This document shows, one piece after another, positions 1 to 12,709 of a DNA stretch of 64,000 nucleotides. The notes under the pieces were generated by a model. That model worked only from the letters and a program-made list of their open reading frames with translations. It searched no databases and had not been told where the DNA came from. The position numbers and the translations under genes were made by a program. The DNA comes from Henricia sp. BOLD:AAB3569 (lineage: Eukaryota; Echinodermata; Asteroidea; Spinulosida; Echinasteridae), in NCBI GenBank assembly GCA_037783545.1, contig JBBELK010000001.1, positions 1,550,001 to 1,614,000 of the forward strand. The letters are read 5' to 3'. Numbering within the stretch: the first letter of the stretch is position 1; each line of letters opens with the position of its first letter.

Positions 1-250
1 ATTCAAAATAACATTGAAATCTACATGCACGGCCACTTTAAAGGGCCTGAAATGGTATATATTTTTATCAATGAAATCTATGCTATGCAACCACCCCATT
101 CATTTATACAGTCATAAAAACCCAATACTTGGAAGTTGTTTTCGGGGTTAAAATCAAGGTTTTTGGTTTTTATGCTAATAAAAATTTACATATTCATGAG
201 CAAAGTTGTGATGTCACATTAGGCAAACACAGGAAAATCTTCGACAAATA
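1..250 (+). repeat. TTAA-6 family dispersed repeat, copy 1
   Basis: From the TTAA at 38-41 rightward this matches the reverse complement of 34470-34641. Shared blocks include TATCAATGAAAT, CAGTCATAAAAA, GTTGTGATGTCACA and AGGCAAACACAGGAAAATC. Both copies have a TTAAAGG-type terminus, so a TTAA-inserting non-autonomous DNA transposon is inferred. The other end is not defined and no coding capacity is seen. Confidence 0.7.
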
Positions 251-2373
251 GACACTGCCGTGCTAACATTTATTTCTTTTCAGTGTTTGATTTGATTCCA
301 GCAAATATATTAATTTGTCTGTTATATTGTAATATCTGTTAAATACTCGACATTTTCGCTGGGCCCCGTTGATATATGCTAACAATGGACGTGAATGTTA
401 ATCCTTTACGCCTTCGAGGCTGATGTGTATTAATAAACGAAGGCCCCCAAAATGGAACATGGGGTAGATTTCTATCAAAGTCCTCTTATCTCAACAATCA
501 ATGTTTAGTTCTGAAGCGGTTGGGGTCTCTGGCATTGTGATAGACCTACATCTTAAAGCTGGGTGCTTTTGGCTTTCCATGCCTGGACCGGGGTATTAAG
601 ACATCTAGCTAGCGAGTGCGATTGGGCATGTTTCGAGGTGGGTTTTATTGAGCTATGACGAACTGAAATAACGCGGCGTAGCCACGAGGCGAACTATTAT
701 TAAAATAGGACAGGCAATAATGATTCACACAGAGAGAAAAAATGATCTCATTTTCGGGATGTCCTAGCTCATCAGGCGGGAACGCTCAATTTGGGAAAAT
801 CTTTGCAGACGAGAATTTGCCGCCCGCAGCACCCGCGCGAATCAAGTGAACGCAATTTGTCAAAGCCTGTCCATAAACCCGATGCTCCGTTGCTCGCGGG
901 TCGCCACATCTGCCCGCCAATATTATAACCAAAGAGAGCTCTCCCAAGCCCGCTAAGTAACGACAGGAATCTTAATTTAACTCAACTCCGGGAGAGAAAT
1001 AGGGAAAAAGGGCCAGACGTGTCATATTTTGCCCCCGTTTCTCCACCGCCGGGCCAGTTCGCGCGCGCGGGAAATGGATGTCGTCTGCTCGCCCAAGTTG
1101 AAAGGGATTCGGTGGCGTTGCCATGGCGTTCAGCGCGCTACATCGCCTGCCCCGAGTGTGTGACACAGCGGACCCTCACCCGCCCACAAGCATTATTTCG
1201 CTGCATCTTATCAAACCTGTCCTTCTTTCTCTTTTATCCCACACCATATTTTCTATCCCTGTCTTTTCTTTCCGCTCAGAGGTTCGGGAATATGAGGGTT
1301 TTTCCTTGCCATCTTGAATTGTCTGCGCCCGCCGGCCGCGGCGACAGTCAGGCGTCCCGCTCCGAGATACGCAAGAATAGCCGCACAATAAACTGGTTGA
1401 TTTTACTGAAATTCGAAACTGCATCCAATCTCCAATAGGAAAAAGAGGCACCGTATTTTATGCCTCTTCACAATATATGCGTATGCTTGGAGTTGGTCGC
1501 ACAATAGCCGGGAACCCGAACACCATTTTCTAGACGGAATCCTTTATTTAATCGTTTCATTCAAGCCATAAACGTCAACGCGGTCGAACAACAACACAAA
1601 AGAACCCAGTTGCTGTGTGTACATTTCGGGAGTGTGCGCGTTGCTGGTGTGCGCGCAGTTGACGTGTGTTCCTTCAAAATCTTCGACAAATAGACCCGGA
1701 CGTTTGTGGGATCAAACCAGCGAAACTGTCAGTCAGTTCTGGTTTATGGCAGAAAAGAAAAGACACTGGCCGTTTTACTTAGGGCAGTCTGAAGGGATGG
1801 TCACTTTAGAGGGTCGTGGAAAAGGGGTGAACGACCACGCGGTCGGTCGCCTTTGGGATTTACCGAGGTTTTAAAAGTTCACAATCAATAACTCCTAAAA
1901 GTTCCAAATAGGTCATTTGGAACTACAGACAAGACCTGCTTTTGTTCGTCATCTCTGTTGCAATGCATTATGGGTCGCATTTGTACCAAACAAACCAGTC
2001 GCCACCAGGAAGTGCACTTGTGGTTTGTTTTGCACAAAGCAAGGTAGAACATAAATTATCACATCAAAAACATACAAGTACGTAGACGTTACGCAGAGGT
2101 CACATACACGCAGAGCGTGACAATATCATTTTGATGAACAACCATACCGTAGTTGCTCGACATAAATGATCACCGTTAAACTTAGACAGTGTCTAGAATT
2201 CACAATTTTCCAATTACACTTGCACAATCAAATTAGCCTCTACAATGGCCTTATAAGTTTTAAACCCCAGAAATAGAGTCCTCCACGATTTATCTCAAAC
2301 GCGGGTAACTCGAAAATCCTGAAACCACAAAACTCATTCAGAACAACAATTATTTAAGGCATAATAGGCCTAC
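251..2373. other. Non-coding stretch with a GC-richer block at 780-1440
   Basis: No recognisable gene or repeat family. About 780-1440 is clearly richer in G+C and CpG than its AT-rich flanks and carries no convincing protein; the open frames there resemble no family I know. It could be a cis-regulatory block, an untranslated exon or a promoter of an unseen gene. A 20-nt string at 234-253 recurs exactly at 1676-1695. Confidence 0.4.
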
Positions 2374-2690
2374 AGCATTTGCAGTTACCCAAAAATTTAC
2401 CTCACGAGATGACAAGAAAAAAAAAACGACTAAAAGTGTTGATTACAATGGTAACAAACACCACCTGATTTTGTCCGTGTACCTTTGTGGGAAAAATTGC
2501 CAACTAAAGGTGGGTTTTTACCATTTTTTTCATTCACGCACAAAAACCATGCATGGATTTTTCAGGTTTTATGATGTATTACTGAAATTTGTACAAGGCA
2601 GTTTTCTCGACATAGGCTTTTAATTACGAGTGGAAATAACGCCGTTTTAACAGTTTATACCAATCATGTAGGCCTACGCTATCTTTCAAA
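2374..2690 (+). repeat. TTAA-1/TTAA-2 mosaic element copy
   Basis: The left half matches TTAA-1 (GACAAGAAAA, GTGTTGAT, AATGGTAACAAACACCAC, CCTTTGTGGGA.AAATTGCC). The right half matches the TTAA-2 right end (GTTTTAACAGTTTA, CCAATCATGTAGGCCTA). It is short and non-coding and probably mobilised in trans by a TTAA-specific transposase. The junction suggests recombination between related subfamilies. Confidence 0.7.
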
Positions 2691-3794
2691 ATAGGTATAT
2701 ATGTTCAATTATAGTTAAAAGGACACGTTGTCCTGAAAGAAAGAATTAAACCTAGAACCCAACGGTTCGATTTTGCGAGTGTCCTCTTAATAAACCCAGA
2801 TTAGTAATTATGGAATGTCCTACGGAGGCTTATTGTAGCCATCTTGTATTTTTCTAACACATGTACAATGTCGCGACGTGGTTTAAACCTAACATTTCCC
2901 GACGTCAAATTTAATAACTCCTTTCAGCGATCGCTGAACAAACTTTCTACCATATTTTCAGTTGAAGATTCACAGCAAAGCGGCAAAATCAAGCATGCAA
3001 ACACGTATTTTCTATATAAAATGACCCCCTGACCTCTGACGTCACACCGCCCAAATGCTATTAGAATTCTGCTCATTGTGGCAAATCTGCACTATGATTT
3101 CAAGTTCACATCAGAAAGGCGTCAGTATTTATTCCGCACGGTTACTTCCCGTGTCAAATTCCCTCAACTTTACTTTTGCCTGTCAGAAACGAGATGGACG
3201 TGGCACTGTGCCAACAGCCGCGTATGATTGACTGCCTATCAGCCACACAATATAATATTTGGAAATTGAAAATAAGAATAACATAGCTTTTCACCAGATC
3301 GTCAACCCTGTCCCATTGTTCGGGACGGCATGAGAAACTCGCATGTGTTAAGATAAAAAAAGAGAAACGAATGGTATAGAAAAAAAGCCACGAACAATAT
3401 TTGGACCCCGCGGGGGCTATCGCCCGGAACAAAGCAGGGGTCCTTCGTAAGACGACCAGGTGTGAATACTAAGCAAATGAGGCAATTCAAATCACTGGTA
3501 AAATAACAAGTGGTGTTGACCTAAACACGAGGAAAGTTTCCGGGAGTTTTGCGTCAGTCATCAGCGGGGCAGAAACTAAACTGCGGCCCGCAATGCGGGG
3601 TGGGGAAGTTGATGATAGGTCGAAAGGCGAACAAGATGGAAATTTGGAGTGGATGGCAGGGGTCGATTAGGACCGTTAGATGTTAATGATTTGTAAACAT
3701 TAAATGTTTCAAAAGTAAATTTCCTCTGAAGGCATTTCGTTAAAGGTGCATTCTCTTTCTCGGGCTAGAGTCACCTTGAAATGCATGGTACATT
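2691..3794. other. Intergenic, no gene recognised
   Basis: Contains a short sequence at about 2716-2793 with TTAA-flanked ends (AAAGGACACGTTGTCCT at left, GTGTCCTCTTAA at right), possibly a very short relative of the TTAA-4 family. The rest shows no repeat match within the window and no credible coding frame. Confidence 0.35.
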
Positions 3795-4505
3795 TTAAAG
3801 CCCAAATACATAATTTGCAGTCGTGACCCAAAATTGTACTTCACGAATTGACAAGAAAAACCCGACTAAAAGTGTTGATGGTATATAACAACCACCACAT
3901 GCTTTTTCCCCTTGAAAATTGTACCTTTGTGGGAGAAATTGCCGATTGAAAGTGATTTAAAATCTTGTTTTTTAACGGGTTTAATGAACTTCAATTCGCA
4001 GCCCGTATAGGCTGAATTGCATGAAGCTTACAAGTTTCTTCAACCTAAACATCGAGATACATAGGTGGGTGGCGCCATTGGCAGCCGACGACCAGAGATA
4101 CTGGGGAATCCCCTAACTCTTCACAAAAGAATGCTCTGGGATCGTTACACAACACACTGGACCAACGTCTCTTCCCAAGGATGGAGGAAGTGTGTTTAAG
4201 TGCCTTGCTCAAGGGCACAGATACCCCAGCCGAGTATCGAACCCAAAACCCCATGTTTTCACTCAAGTATTGCGAGTTAGTGACCTAAACCTCTCGGCCA
4301 CGGTACCTCACGATTTTCTTTTCACCATTCATTCAACACAAAAACCATGCATGGATTTTTAAGGTTTTCTGAAATACTACTGCATCTATATGTGGCTGAA
4401 ATTTCCACAAGGCAGTTTATCAACCTTATTCTTTAGTTATGTAATGCCGTTGTTCTTGTTTTTAAAAGCTTTGCAATCATGTGTAGGCCTAGGCCTACAT
4501 CTCTC
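3795..4505 (+). repeat. TTAA-1 element interrupted by a SINE
   Basis: The left half at 3795-3985 and the right half at 4315-4505 are collinear with uninterrupted copies at 33150-33465 and 35892-36204. They share CTTCACGAATTGACAAGAAA, GTGGGAGAAATTGCC, ACAAAAACCATGCATGGATT and AAGGCAGTTTATCAAC. The gap is filled by a reverse-oriented SINE-A, so the element is older than the SINE. Two overlapping TAGGCCTA palindromes occur at 4484-4497. Confidence 0.75.
3986..4311 (-). repeat. SINE-A, tRNA-derived (leucine/serine-type head)
   Basis: Read on the minus strand it starts with a tRNA-like head carrying an A-box-like GTGGCCGAGAGG and a B-box-like GGGTTCGATACTC. The body contains CTTGAGCAAGGCACTTAA, GGTCCAGTGTGT, CAGAGCATTC and GGCGCCACCCACCT. 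Related copies lie at 38137-38466 and 45768-46035. It would be transcribed by RNA polymerase III and mobilised by a partner LINE; no ORF is expected. Confidence 0.8.
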
Positions 4506-4663
4506 TTTAAATAAATAAATAACAATAACATGTTTCATAAATCGCCCACATAAATCATCCATATGGCTGTCCCTTGCGATCATTCTTTGCGATAGCAATA
4601 CAAATGGTGTTTTAAAAGTAACGAAAAAAGGTACATGTGAAATAAATATATTTATAATATAGC

Positions 4664-4803
4664 TTAAAGGCACAGGCTCGTCAGCAATGCGCGCCCGCCA
4701 AATTCGTGCTCGAAACACGCAGCTCCATGCCTTTGCTATGGAGCTGCATATTGCGTGGCACACATTTGGCAGGCGCGCATTGCTGACGAGCCTGTGCCTT
4801 TAA
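4664..4803. repeat. TTAA-5 palindromic MITE, copy 1
   Basis: The 132-bp body at 4668-4799 lies between TTAA duplications (4664-4667 and 4800-4803). It is almost one inverted repeat from end to end: AGGCACAGGCTCGTCAGCAA at left is mirrored by the exact complement at right, around the centre CAGCTCCATGCCTTTGCTATGGAGCTG (quoted in part: CTCCATGC...GCTATGGAG). Either strand can form a long hairpin. It is non-coding. The nearby copy at 5044-5184 has the same layout. Confidence 0.85.
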
Positions 4804-5043
4804 GCACCACCTCACGCTTCTCTATAACAATGCACTTGCTTTCTACTGCTTGATTTTACTTATCGGAATTATACATTTTTCTCGGGAATTTTGTTGAAAA
4901 GGAACTCAAAGTTTTGGGCAGAGAAATTAAAGTTGAATGAATTCTCATAAAATAATTGGTTTATTTATAATCGTATTGTATCAGCTGATTTTATGTAGTC
5001 TGTTTTGTCCTGAAAAAAATTGTTCTAAGTGTATTCGTTGAAC

Positions 5044-5184
5044 TTAAAGGCAGAGGCTCGTCAATGCGCGCGTGAGGCCAAATTCGTGCCACGAAATACG
5101 CAGCTCCATGCCTTTGCTATGGAGCTGCGTATTTCGTGGCACGAATTTGGCCTCACGCGCGCATTGACGAGTCCCTGCCTTTAA
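5044..5184. repeat. TTAA-5 palindromic MITE, copy 2
   Basis: A 133-bp palindromic body at 5048-5180 lies between TTAA at 5044-5047 and 5181-5184. It shares its ends and centre with the element 240 bp upstream, but its arms pair better (CGAAATACGCAGCTCCATG against its complement). Two near-identical hairpins this close suggest local hopping or a segmental event. Confidence 0.85.
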
Positions 5185-6975
5185 TTGTTTAAGCGGGTTC
5201 AAGTGATTGTCTTCTTGTCTGTGGTTTCCTTCGGAGAGTGTCTTCTTTTTAATTTCGAGTTTCGACCATGATAGAACAGCAAAAAAGCGCAAATATTACA
5301 ACTCCACTGGTTTGTATTTATGAGGACTTAGTACATTCTTTTCTCTACACTTTGTCAAATATTCTTTCTGCACAAAATTTTAAAATGGCTCGAATTTCAG
5401 GGGACAATTTCGGCCGGTGTTTATACCTCAAACGTTAAAAAGGAGGTTAACTGATGCAGTTCTAAATGGTGCCCCTCTTTCGTATGATTATCGCTCGATT
5501 AGCTTGTCGTAAACCGAAATTAATCTTGTCTTCGACATATTTTACCAAAATGTTTTGTCTATAATTTGTCTTTCTGTCTTAAAATCTACATTTGTGACTC
5601 CGAGGCACTTGAAGAGCGCCAATATTCTTGTCTCCATCAGCAGCTGTGTCCAAAAGTAAAGCATCCCAATGTATGAGTGTTCATTCGCATTGTTGCTATT
5701 ATACTGTCTTTTAGGCCTATGTTACACTATAAGTTTTCGTCATGGTTTGGCATGGACGTAAATAAGACGTTAGTCGTGTTTATACCGAGTACCCGAAGTT
5801 TTTGCGGCCTTTGCCGACTTGGGTGGCAAGTTTTTCTCTCTCTCACTATTTGGCGATGTTTAGAAACACCAGCGATGTTTGTTTATAGTCCCGAGTCATG
5901 TACCCTGAGTGAGAGCTGAAATGTCCGTTTTGAGGGAGGTTTTCGTTGCGGATGGCCAAGTTTGTTTGCCAAATTATGAATCCGTGTGCAATATCATAGA
6001 TTGATTAACTTAAAGTTGAAGGCATTGTTAGAAAGACTGACGGGGTTGTGTGTGGTTTATTCTTTTCTTCGCGGTCTCGGGCATTGTGGTTCATGTTTTC
6101 GTTGTTCAGGCTTGTTGCTTTCATTGCATACCACTAATATTTCCTTAGTTGTATAGCTGGGGGCGCGGATGTCCCCCGAGCAATGTTTCCCCCCGGTTTT
6201 TGTTCTCAGCACACCGGGCATTTCTCCCCTCTTCTCCCCGTGGCCACCGGTGCCCATTATTTATTTTTCTTGGCTCAATTCAGAACTCTCAAATATTTGA
6301 AACCCCCACGCAAAATGGATGTTACAAGTTGAGTAAACGGGCAGCGAATGCAAATAAACGGGCCGCGGTGTGCGTTCCCTCCCCTTCGCTCTGAAAGGAG
6401 AGACGCGGTTTGGGACTCGCCATAGTTTGCTCGTTCCAGCGTGTTTTATTCTTGCTCTTAGCCGGGCCTAGAACCCCTAGCGTCCCGGACGAGTGTGCTG
6501 TTAGTTTCGCTCGAAAGAATAATTCGCAAAGCGAGAAAAAAAGTACGCAGATGCCGAATACAAAAAAACGGTACCCGAACAATACCGTCGGTTTTTAACG
6601 ATTTTTTCACGGGTTAAGCCGGCTCGTGCTTCGGTTTGAAATTAAATTCACTCACGGTTTGTGTTTGTGAAGTTTTAATAAAGAGTCAAAACTTACCCTT
6701 CCAGAAACGAATATCCCCAACACACAATATTTAATGTCTTAAAAATCATTAAATTAATTCATTGCAAGGAAAATAAGATTGTTTGTTTTTGCTGTGTTCA
6801 ACATGACTAGTCTTGCAATGACGTCCACTGTGTTACATACTTAAACCTTCGGAAATTTATACACATTATTTAAAAAAGAACCTTGAATATCCATTCAATT
6901 TTCCATATTGTGAATCCCAATTTATAAGGCTTCAAAACGCAAGTTATCATTTTGTATTTCGATAAACCAAATTAA
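5185..6975. other. Intergenic; GC/pyrimidine-rich block at 6130-6600
   Basis: No family member found by eye. 6130-6600 is GC-richer, with open frames on both strands of 60-86 codons, none with a recognisable domain. It could be regulatory or an untranslated exon. One TAGGCCTA occurs at 5712-5719. Confidence 0.3.
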
Positions 6976-7276
6976 ATAGTATGAAAACAGTAATGGCGGA
7001 TATGATAGTTGTTGACGTCACGCGTATATGGCACGCCAAAACGGAAATAATTCAACACTGATAATGTTGCCATCAACCCTGAAAAACAAGTCTCAATATT
7101 TTAAAAAACTTGCAAACAAAAGCACGGTATGTCAGTTTCAAACAGTCTATATCAACATTTAAAAGTCATACCAACCTTTTTTTTCTTGCGAAAATATGCG
7201 TCAATATTATTGTCAGTGTTTAATTATTTTTCGCTTTGGCGTGACATAGTATGGACACAGTAATGGCGGATAGTAA
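6976..7276. repeat. Foldback sequence bracketed by a 27-bp direct repeat
   Basis: An ATAGTATGRAMACAGTAATG motif followed by GCGGATA occurs at 6978-7004 and again at 7248-7274. Between them, 7030-7068 and 7205-7246 form an imperfect inverted repeat (GGCACGCCAAAACGGAAATA against TCACGCCAAAGCGAAAAATA after complementing). The layout suggests a foldback DNA element. Confidence 0.55.
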
Positions 7277-10200
7277 CCGTTGTCAAGCCAAGTGAAACCC
7301 AAGAATTCGTTTAATTGATGACATGGCATTGGGTATACATTCGGTTTTCGAAGCTGTAACAATTAATTTAAAGTATAATTGCCTTATTCGTTTTTCTAAC
7401 TGATAACTTTCAACGGAATAGGTCTCTCATAAAAAAAGAATTCGTAAGTATTACAACATGAAAAATGAAATGAAATAGAAAGATTGAAAAATGAAAGAGA
7501 AAGATTAGGTCACACTACAGGAAAAAAATTAAATGGCTGGCGTTTTAAATCATCAACTTTGGAGTTCTGCCGACTTTTTTGATAATTTATCTCAGAATCG
7601 TAAATTATATATGTCAGGCCGTGCCATTAGGAAATCAAAATATACATATTTTGCGAAGTCTTCTGGCCAAGTGTAATCCTACTAGGCTAAACATAACAAA
7701 CACTGGCAAACAGCCGGGGCGGCCGTGCAGCCGGGCGGCCCCTCTAGACAAATACAGCGACCATCCTCCCGGTCTAAAATCTCTTCAGACATTTATCAGA
7801 TGGAGAGACGGAATATGGCATACGGTTTCGAAGAATGATCGTCCGCAATGTTTCCAAAATATTTTGGAGAAGATTCCGCGGCGACAATAAATTGTTTCGC
7901 ATTCCGCCGTCGGAAAGCCGTCAAAATAAGTGGAAATATTTGGGCAATTTGTCCGGCGAAGGATGATGACAGCGCGGTATCTGACTCGCGCGCATTATAT
8001 TTTTTCCCTTCCAATGTCTGGTCGCCATGTGTGCGATGGGAAGCCACCAGAACTTCAACTTTTTCTTTCAGTACAGGACATTTTTCTTGTCAATTTATTT
8101 TGATGGAGTGTCGTCATTGCAGATCGAGAGCGCAGTAATTAAGAAAGATTCGTCATATTTGGTGTTTTTTTCAACTCGGCTGTCGTGTTCGAGAGGTTGA
8201 CATTTGTCTCGAAAACTAATGACGTGAAATTCCACTCCCGATTTATTTCCATAAGCAATTTTGTGGTTTTACTCAGCAGAATATATTTTTTTTTCCAGAA
8301 CGAAAATAAGTAGAAAATCATTAATTTAATTTGATCAACATATGAAAGGACGTGCTCAGGCTTGGTAGTTTATTTTGGAATTTTGGGTCTTCATAAAAAC
8401 CTTATACTAAAAAAGAAGCTTCGTTTTATATCAAAATATTGTTTTTGAAAAGAAAATGACCCCCTTTTTACGTCTTGAGAAATAGCATTTGGTTACATTC
8501 TGCACTGCGTTTGAGCCATTTATTAATTTGGATTAATATCAAATTGACCGACTTAAAGTCGTTGAAAGGCCAACGATTTTTTTTAAAATGACACATAATA
8601 GTTGTTCCTAAAATTAAATAAATCAACTCTTTTAACCCCAAAACAGTTCCTTAAAACTAAGTTACCTTTCTGGCACATTGATTTAGTTGAAGGTTTAGAC
8701 TGTTGGACTTCAAAATAGTCCAACAAACCGAAATGAGACCACAAGCATAGTTCAGAGGCCCATTGTGTTTGACAGTGTCCGAGTTTATTAAGGTTTTAAG
8801 TCATTAACCGTCCACAGCCAATCAAGACTGCTCTCCGGTAGAATTACATGTACTAAGTGAATCGTTTTAGTCATGCGAGTGACCTTTTGAAGGTCCGAAC
8901 TTGAGCTTCACAAGTCAAGTTTCTTAAATGAAAATTATCATCGATTTATCACTTGTCTGGATGTTGTTTTATCACTCCATGACTCACCCAAACTACTTTC
9001 AAGGCGGTGGCCTATCACGTAAAGGTATATATACGCTACCCAAGTTTGAGCGAATTGGAGCGACAAAAAGCGCCCAAAAATTGATGCAGCAAGCTTTAAA
9101 AAGATGGTCCTGACCAATGATTTACACAAATAGTCCTTCAAATATGTTTTTGGGGCTTTAAATTACTGTCCGGCAAAGATACACTTTGGTGTATACACTT
9201 TGTCTACTCTTACTTCTGCAAGCTGCTACGCTGTCAGCCTTTGTCCCATGCAGAACTTGTTTACGTAGTGCACGGTACTGGCGGCTGAAGTGACAGATTG
9301 CCTTTGAGTACAGCGCAAGTCTCAACAGCTTTGGCGAAACGTACGGTTTCCTGTCGAGGTTATTCAGCGCTCAAATTGCGTAAAAGGTTGCCCCGACGTC
9401 GTGCGTCATATTCCAAGTAGTTAACATCTTTCTTTGATAATTATACCAATTCTATACTTAACGATGGCCATCTTTTAAAAATCTCGAAATTAATTTAAGG
9501 TTCCAAAATGTAAGGGATTGTATCTTTAATCCTGGCATTCTGACGCGTCCCGGACTTTTCAAGAGGGAATTTTATATGTCAAGTGGAATTGGAGCTCTTG
9601 AGTTTGACACGAGGGGTGGCAAAAACAATGTCGCTGTTTTCGAAGACATTTGAGGAGAAATGTTTGAGATGGTGTGATCTTTATTGATTCACTTGGTTTC
9701 AGTGAGCAAAGAATTGATTGCCACATACTGGACTTGAACCTAAGACTACAATAGTTTAATGTGCCTCAGTTGTGAGCACATTTTTGTGCCTTCGATTGTG
9801 GTCCTTTGAATTATTAAATATTCCTGAATAAAAATATCCTCGACATGAAATCGTTTACAAATCAAACTATCGACTGAAGGACAATTTTAACACCTTTTGG
9901 TCCCTACTTGCCATCGACGGATTTTTAAAACATCTTTTATAAGGTGATGAGCTCAGTAAATTCCGAAAGATTATCATTTTAGAACGAATCAAGAAAATCT
10001 TAAATTTGAACAAAAGTTTGCCGTTCGAAATTGCACAGAAAACTAACTAATCTGTAAAAAAAATATGTTTAGCGTTATTAGCGCGCGCGTCACTTTCAAC
10101 CCTGCGCGTCTAAAGTTACCTTTTTTACTGAAACGCACCGTCTGTTTGGTGTTTCGATTAAAAACATGCCTGTTGGCTTCATGTCATCTTGACATTATTG

Positions 10201-12410
10201 CTTGGAATCCACTTACCCAAAAAAGATTAAGCGAAAAAAAAACCACCGCGTCACCGCATTATTTTGGGAAACTTCAACTTACGCTAAACATATAGTTCTT
10301 TTTTTTTTTTTTTGCCTAATATCAACAAAAGCATATACATATGCATATCAGAAATTTCGTTGTACTCCAAACACCACTTATTTTGTTCGACCTTCGCATA
10401 AATTTAATTTGCAAATCCGTGTCCCCACCAAATTTTAACAAATTCTCATCTCAGTTGGATATTGAAATGGATGAGCATAAATAATCATGCTCGCAATAAA
10501 CGTAACATTTTTGTTATTTGTATATTAACAACTTGTTTTCTATTTTTGAAGAAATTATTGCGATGTGTAGCTTTCGTTTGTAGCCACTGGTCATTTCACA
10601 CGAACTAAAAAAGTACGCAGTGGTCGGCTAAAATCCAAACCGTTTCCTTTTGTAAGCTTTTAATGATTCATTCCCAAGATTTAAATGTATCCGACTTCAA
10701 AACTGGTAAATTGTTGGAAAATTTGGGATAGACGAGAGGCGGTTTAAAAAAAAAATGATTTTGTCTTAATCTTCAATATGTACATAGTATGTGTACAATG
10801 TACATTACGTCATAACCCTGTCGAATAAAAGACAGGGCCTGTCTTTTATTATTTCTTGTTTTTAATTGACTGGCATTAATCAGATGAAATCTGATAACTT
10901 TTTCTATTATAGAAAAAATAGCAATTTAGCTTTAAAAAGAAATTTTGACGCTCAAATCGGCCTAAAATCGGACAGTGCAACTTTAAACCTGAGGTGCACT
11001 ATTTTGGAAATGCGGTATAATTTTACCTCATCCATGGGTAAGAACTTGCCACTGTTCCTGGCTTAAAATAGCAGACCGTAACTGCAACACTGATCATAAA
11101 TTACAACACCTCACCACGGAGCAGTTTTCTGTGGTTTTGTCGTTTGAAGGGAGAACCCAAGTTCAGTATCATACGTAAACACGAGAATATCTCTGCAATT
11201 GAAAAACACATTCACTTTCGATATACATTCCGGCATTTTTATTTCATAGTATACCCTTTGGAGAGAAAGGAATTGTGTCAAGAATTGAGAGCTACATGAA
11301 AAAAGGCGGCTTTAAAAAATAACTCTGATTTAAAAGGATCTGAAAATGCTGTACTGTAATTCGTATCAGTTTGGAGAAAATGTAAACAAAAAAATAGATT
11401 TGTTATATAATAACGTGGGGTGGTGCATGCGTGACAAAATAATAATGGTTACATATATACAGTACATGTATAGCCTACAGTACTGGTCAAAATTATTAGA
11501 AGAAGTGGTATTTGCTTATTCCTTCGCTTCCTAAGATGACCATGAATGCACATGTTTGGTCACAAAAACATGTACAATGGGACATAATTTTTAAATGCTC
11601 TCTCTAATATTGACCTGCATGCACAATTTGAGTTTAAGAACCTGCTGTGTCATAAAAGTGTATTTATTGCCTTGACCAAGTATTCTACTAATTTTCACAA
11701 GAACTGTGTATTTTCTGTGCTCGGGCTTATTTCTCTTTACAAATCCACTATAAAGAGAATTTTACGACCATATAATTGTATACCTTGCAATGCGCAAACA
11801 ATATATACCTTTATAAGCACATGAACAAATTTCATAAACTTGAGGTCTTTTTTCAATTACACCAGAGAACATTAAAAAAACAATTCCTTCAGTCTCCAAG
11901 AGTGATTACATAAAGTATGAACATTCTTTATTCCGAAAACAAAATTGATTGAAGTCAATTTCAGTTGTATACTCTCTATATTGTCAAAATTGTATGTCAG
12001 GTGTAACGGGGACACTAATTAAAAATATTATACACTTTTGGATACCATAATTAAGGAATTATCAACATGCATCGAACTTTTGAGGGCAATTTGACCGCAA
12101 ACAAAATACGGCAGCCGTGTCAAAATGTTCTAACCTTTATGAATAATATGGGTTTGGTAAATGCATACGCACGAGCGTTGAATTTCAGTTGTATCAGATT
12201 GTTTTTCTTGGACAAGCTGTTGGTTAAATGTCAGTGTCGACTTAAAACAATATTTGCTAAATTGGTGAACACGGCAAAGGTATAAATATATTTCTAGTTG
12301 AATTTTACAATGCACAACAATTTATAATACAAAATGTACATCGTGATTATATAGCTTAGCTACTGATATTTGGTTTTATTCATGAGGAGCAATTTTAAGA
12401 TAGAGATTTT
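7277..12410. other. About 5 kb with no gene recognised
   Basis: AT-rich sequence without recognisable coding or repeat family. Minor items: a GC-richer stretch at about 7700-8130, a poly-T run near 10300-10313, a hairpin at 8702-8725 (GTTGGACT/AGTCCAAC) and a perfect hairpin at 10825-10851. Short frames here are near what AT-rich random DNA gives. Confidence 0.35.
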
Positions 12411-12413
12411 CAA

Positions 12414-12578
12414 ACCGTCCCCACTGTAAGATTTTTGCAACGAATTTCCCATGATTAGGTAAGGTTTGTCGAGATTATTTGAGACAGTCTGTAGAATTTA
12501 TACTCTAAGGTAATCTCACCAAATATTACTGATAATTCTGGGAAATTCATAGCAAATATCGCATATTGGGAGGTCGGC
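12414..12578. repeat. Degenerate TA-flanked inverted-repeat element
   Basis: An old copy of the element at 20960-21113. It keeps CCCACTGTAAGATTTTTGCA and ACGAATTTCCCATGATTA at left, and GGGAAATTCATAGCAAATAT and TATTGGGAGG at right, in inverted arrangement. It lies downstream of the FoxL1 stop codon. Confidence 0.55.
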
Positions 12579-12709
12579 CTTATGGGCGTGGCGAATTAAG
12601 GCATGGGTTTAGCAAATTTGCCGATTTATTTTGTTGTTAGAGTGAGCAAAGACTTTACACGACTGCAGGTTGAAACGGTCATTCAGTTGGTTGGTGAATG
12701 AAATTATAC

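Noticed and set aside
1019..1438. 139-codon plus-strand frame
   Set aside because: GC-rich low-complexity sequence with overlapping frames on the other strand and no recognisable domain.
12625..12630. Second AATAAA as the FoxL1 poly(A) signal
   Set aside because: Equally plausible by chance in AT-rich DNA; kept only as an alternative to 12777-12782.
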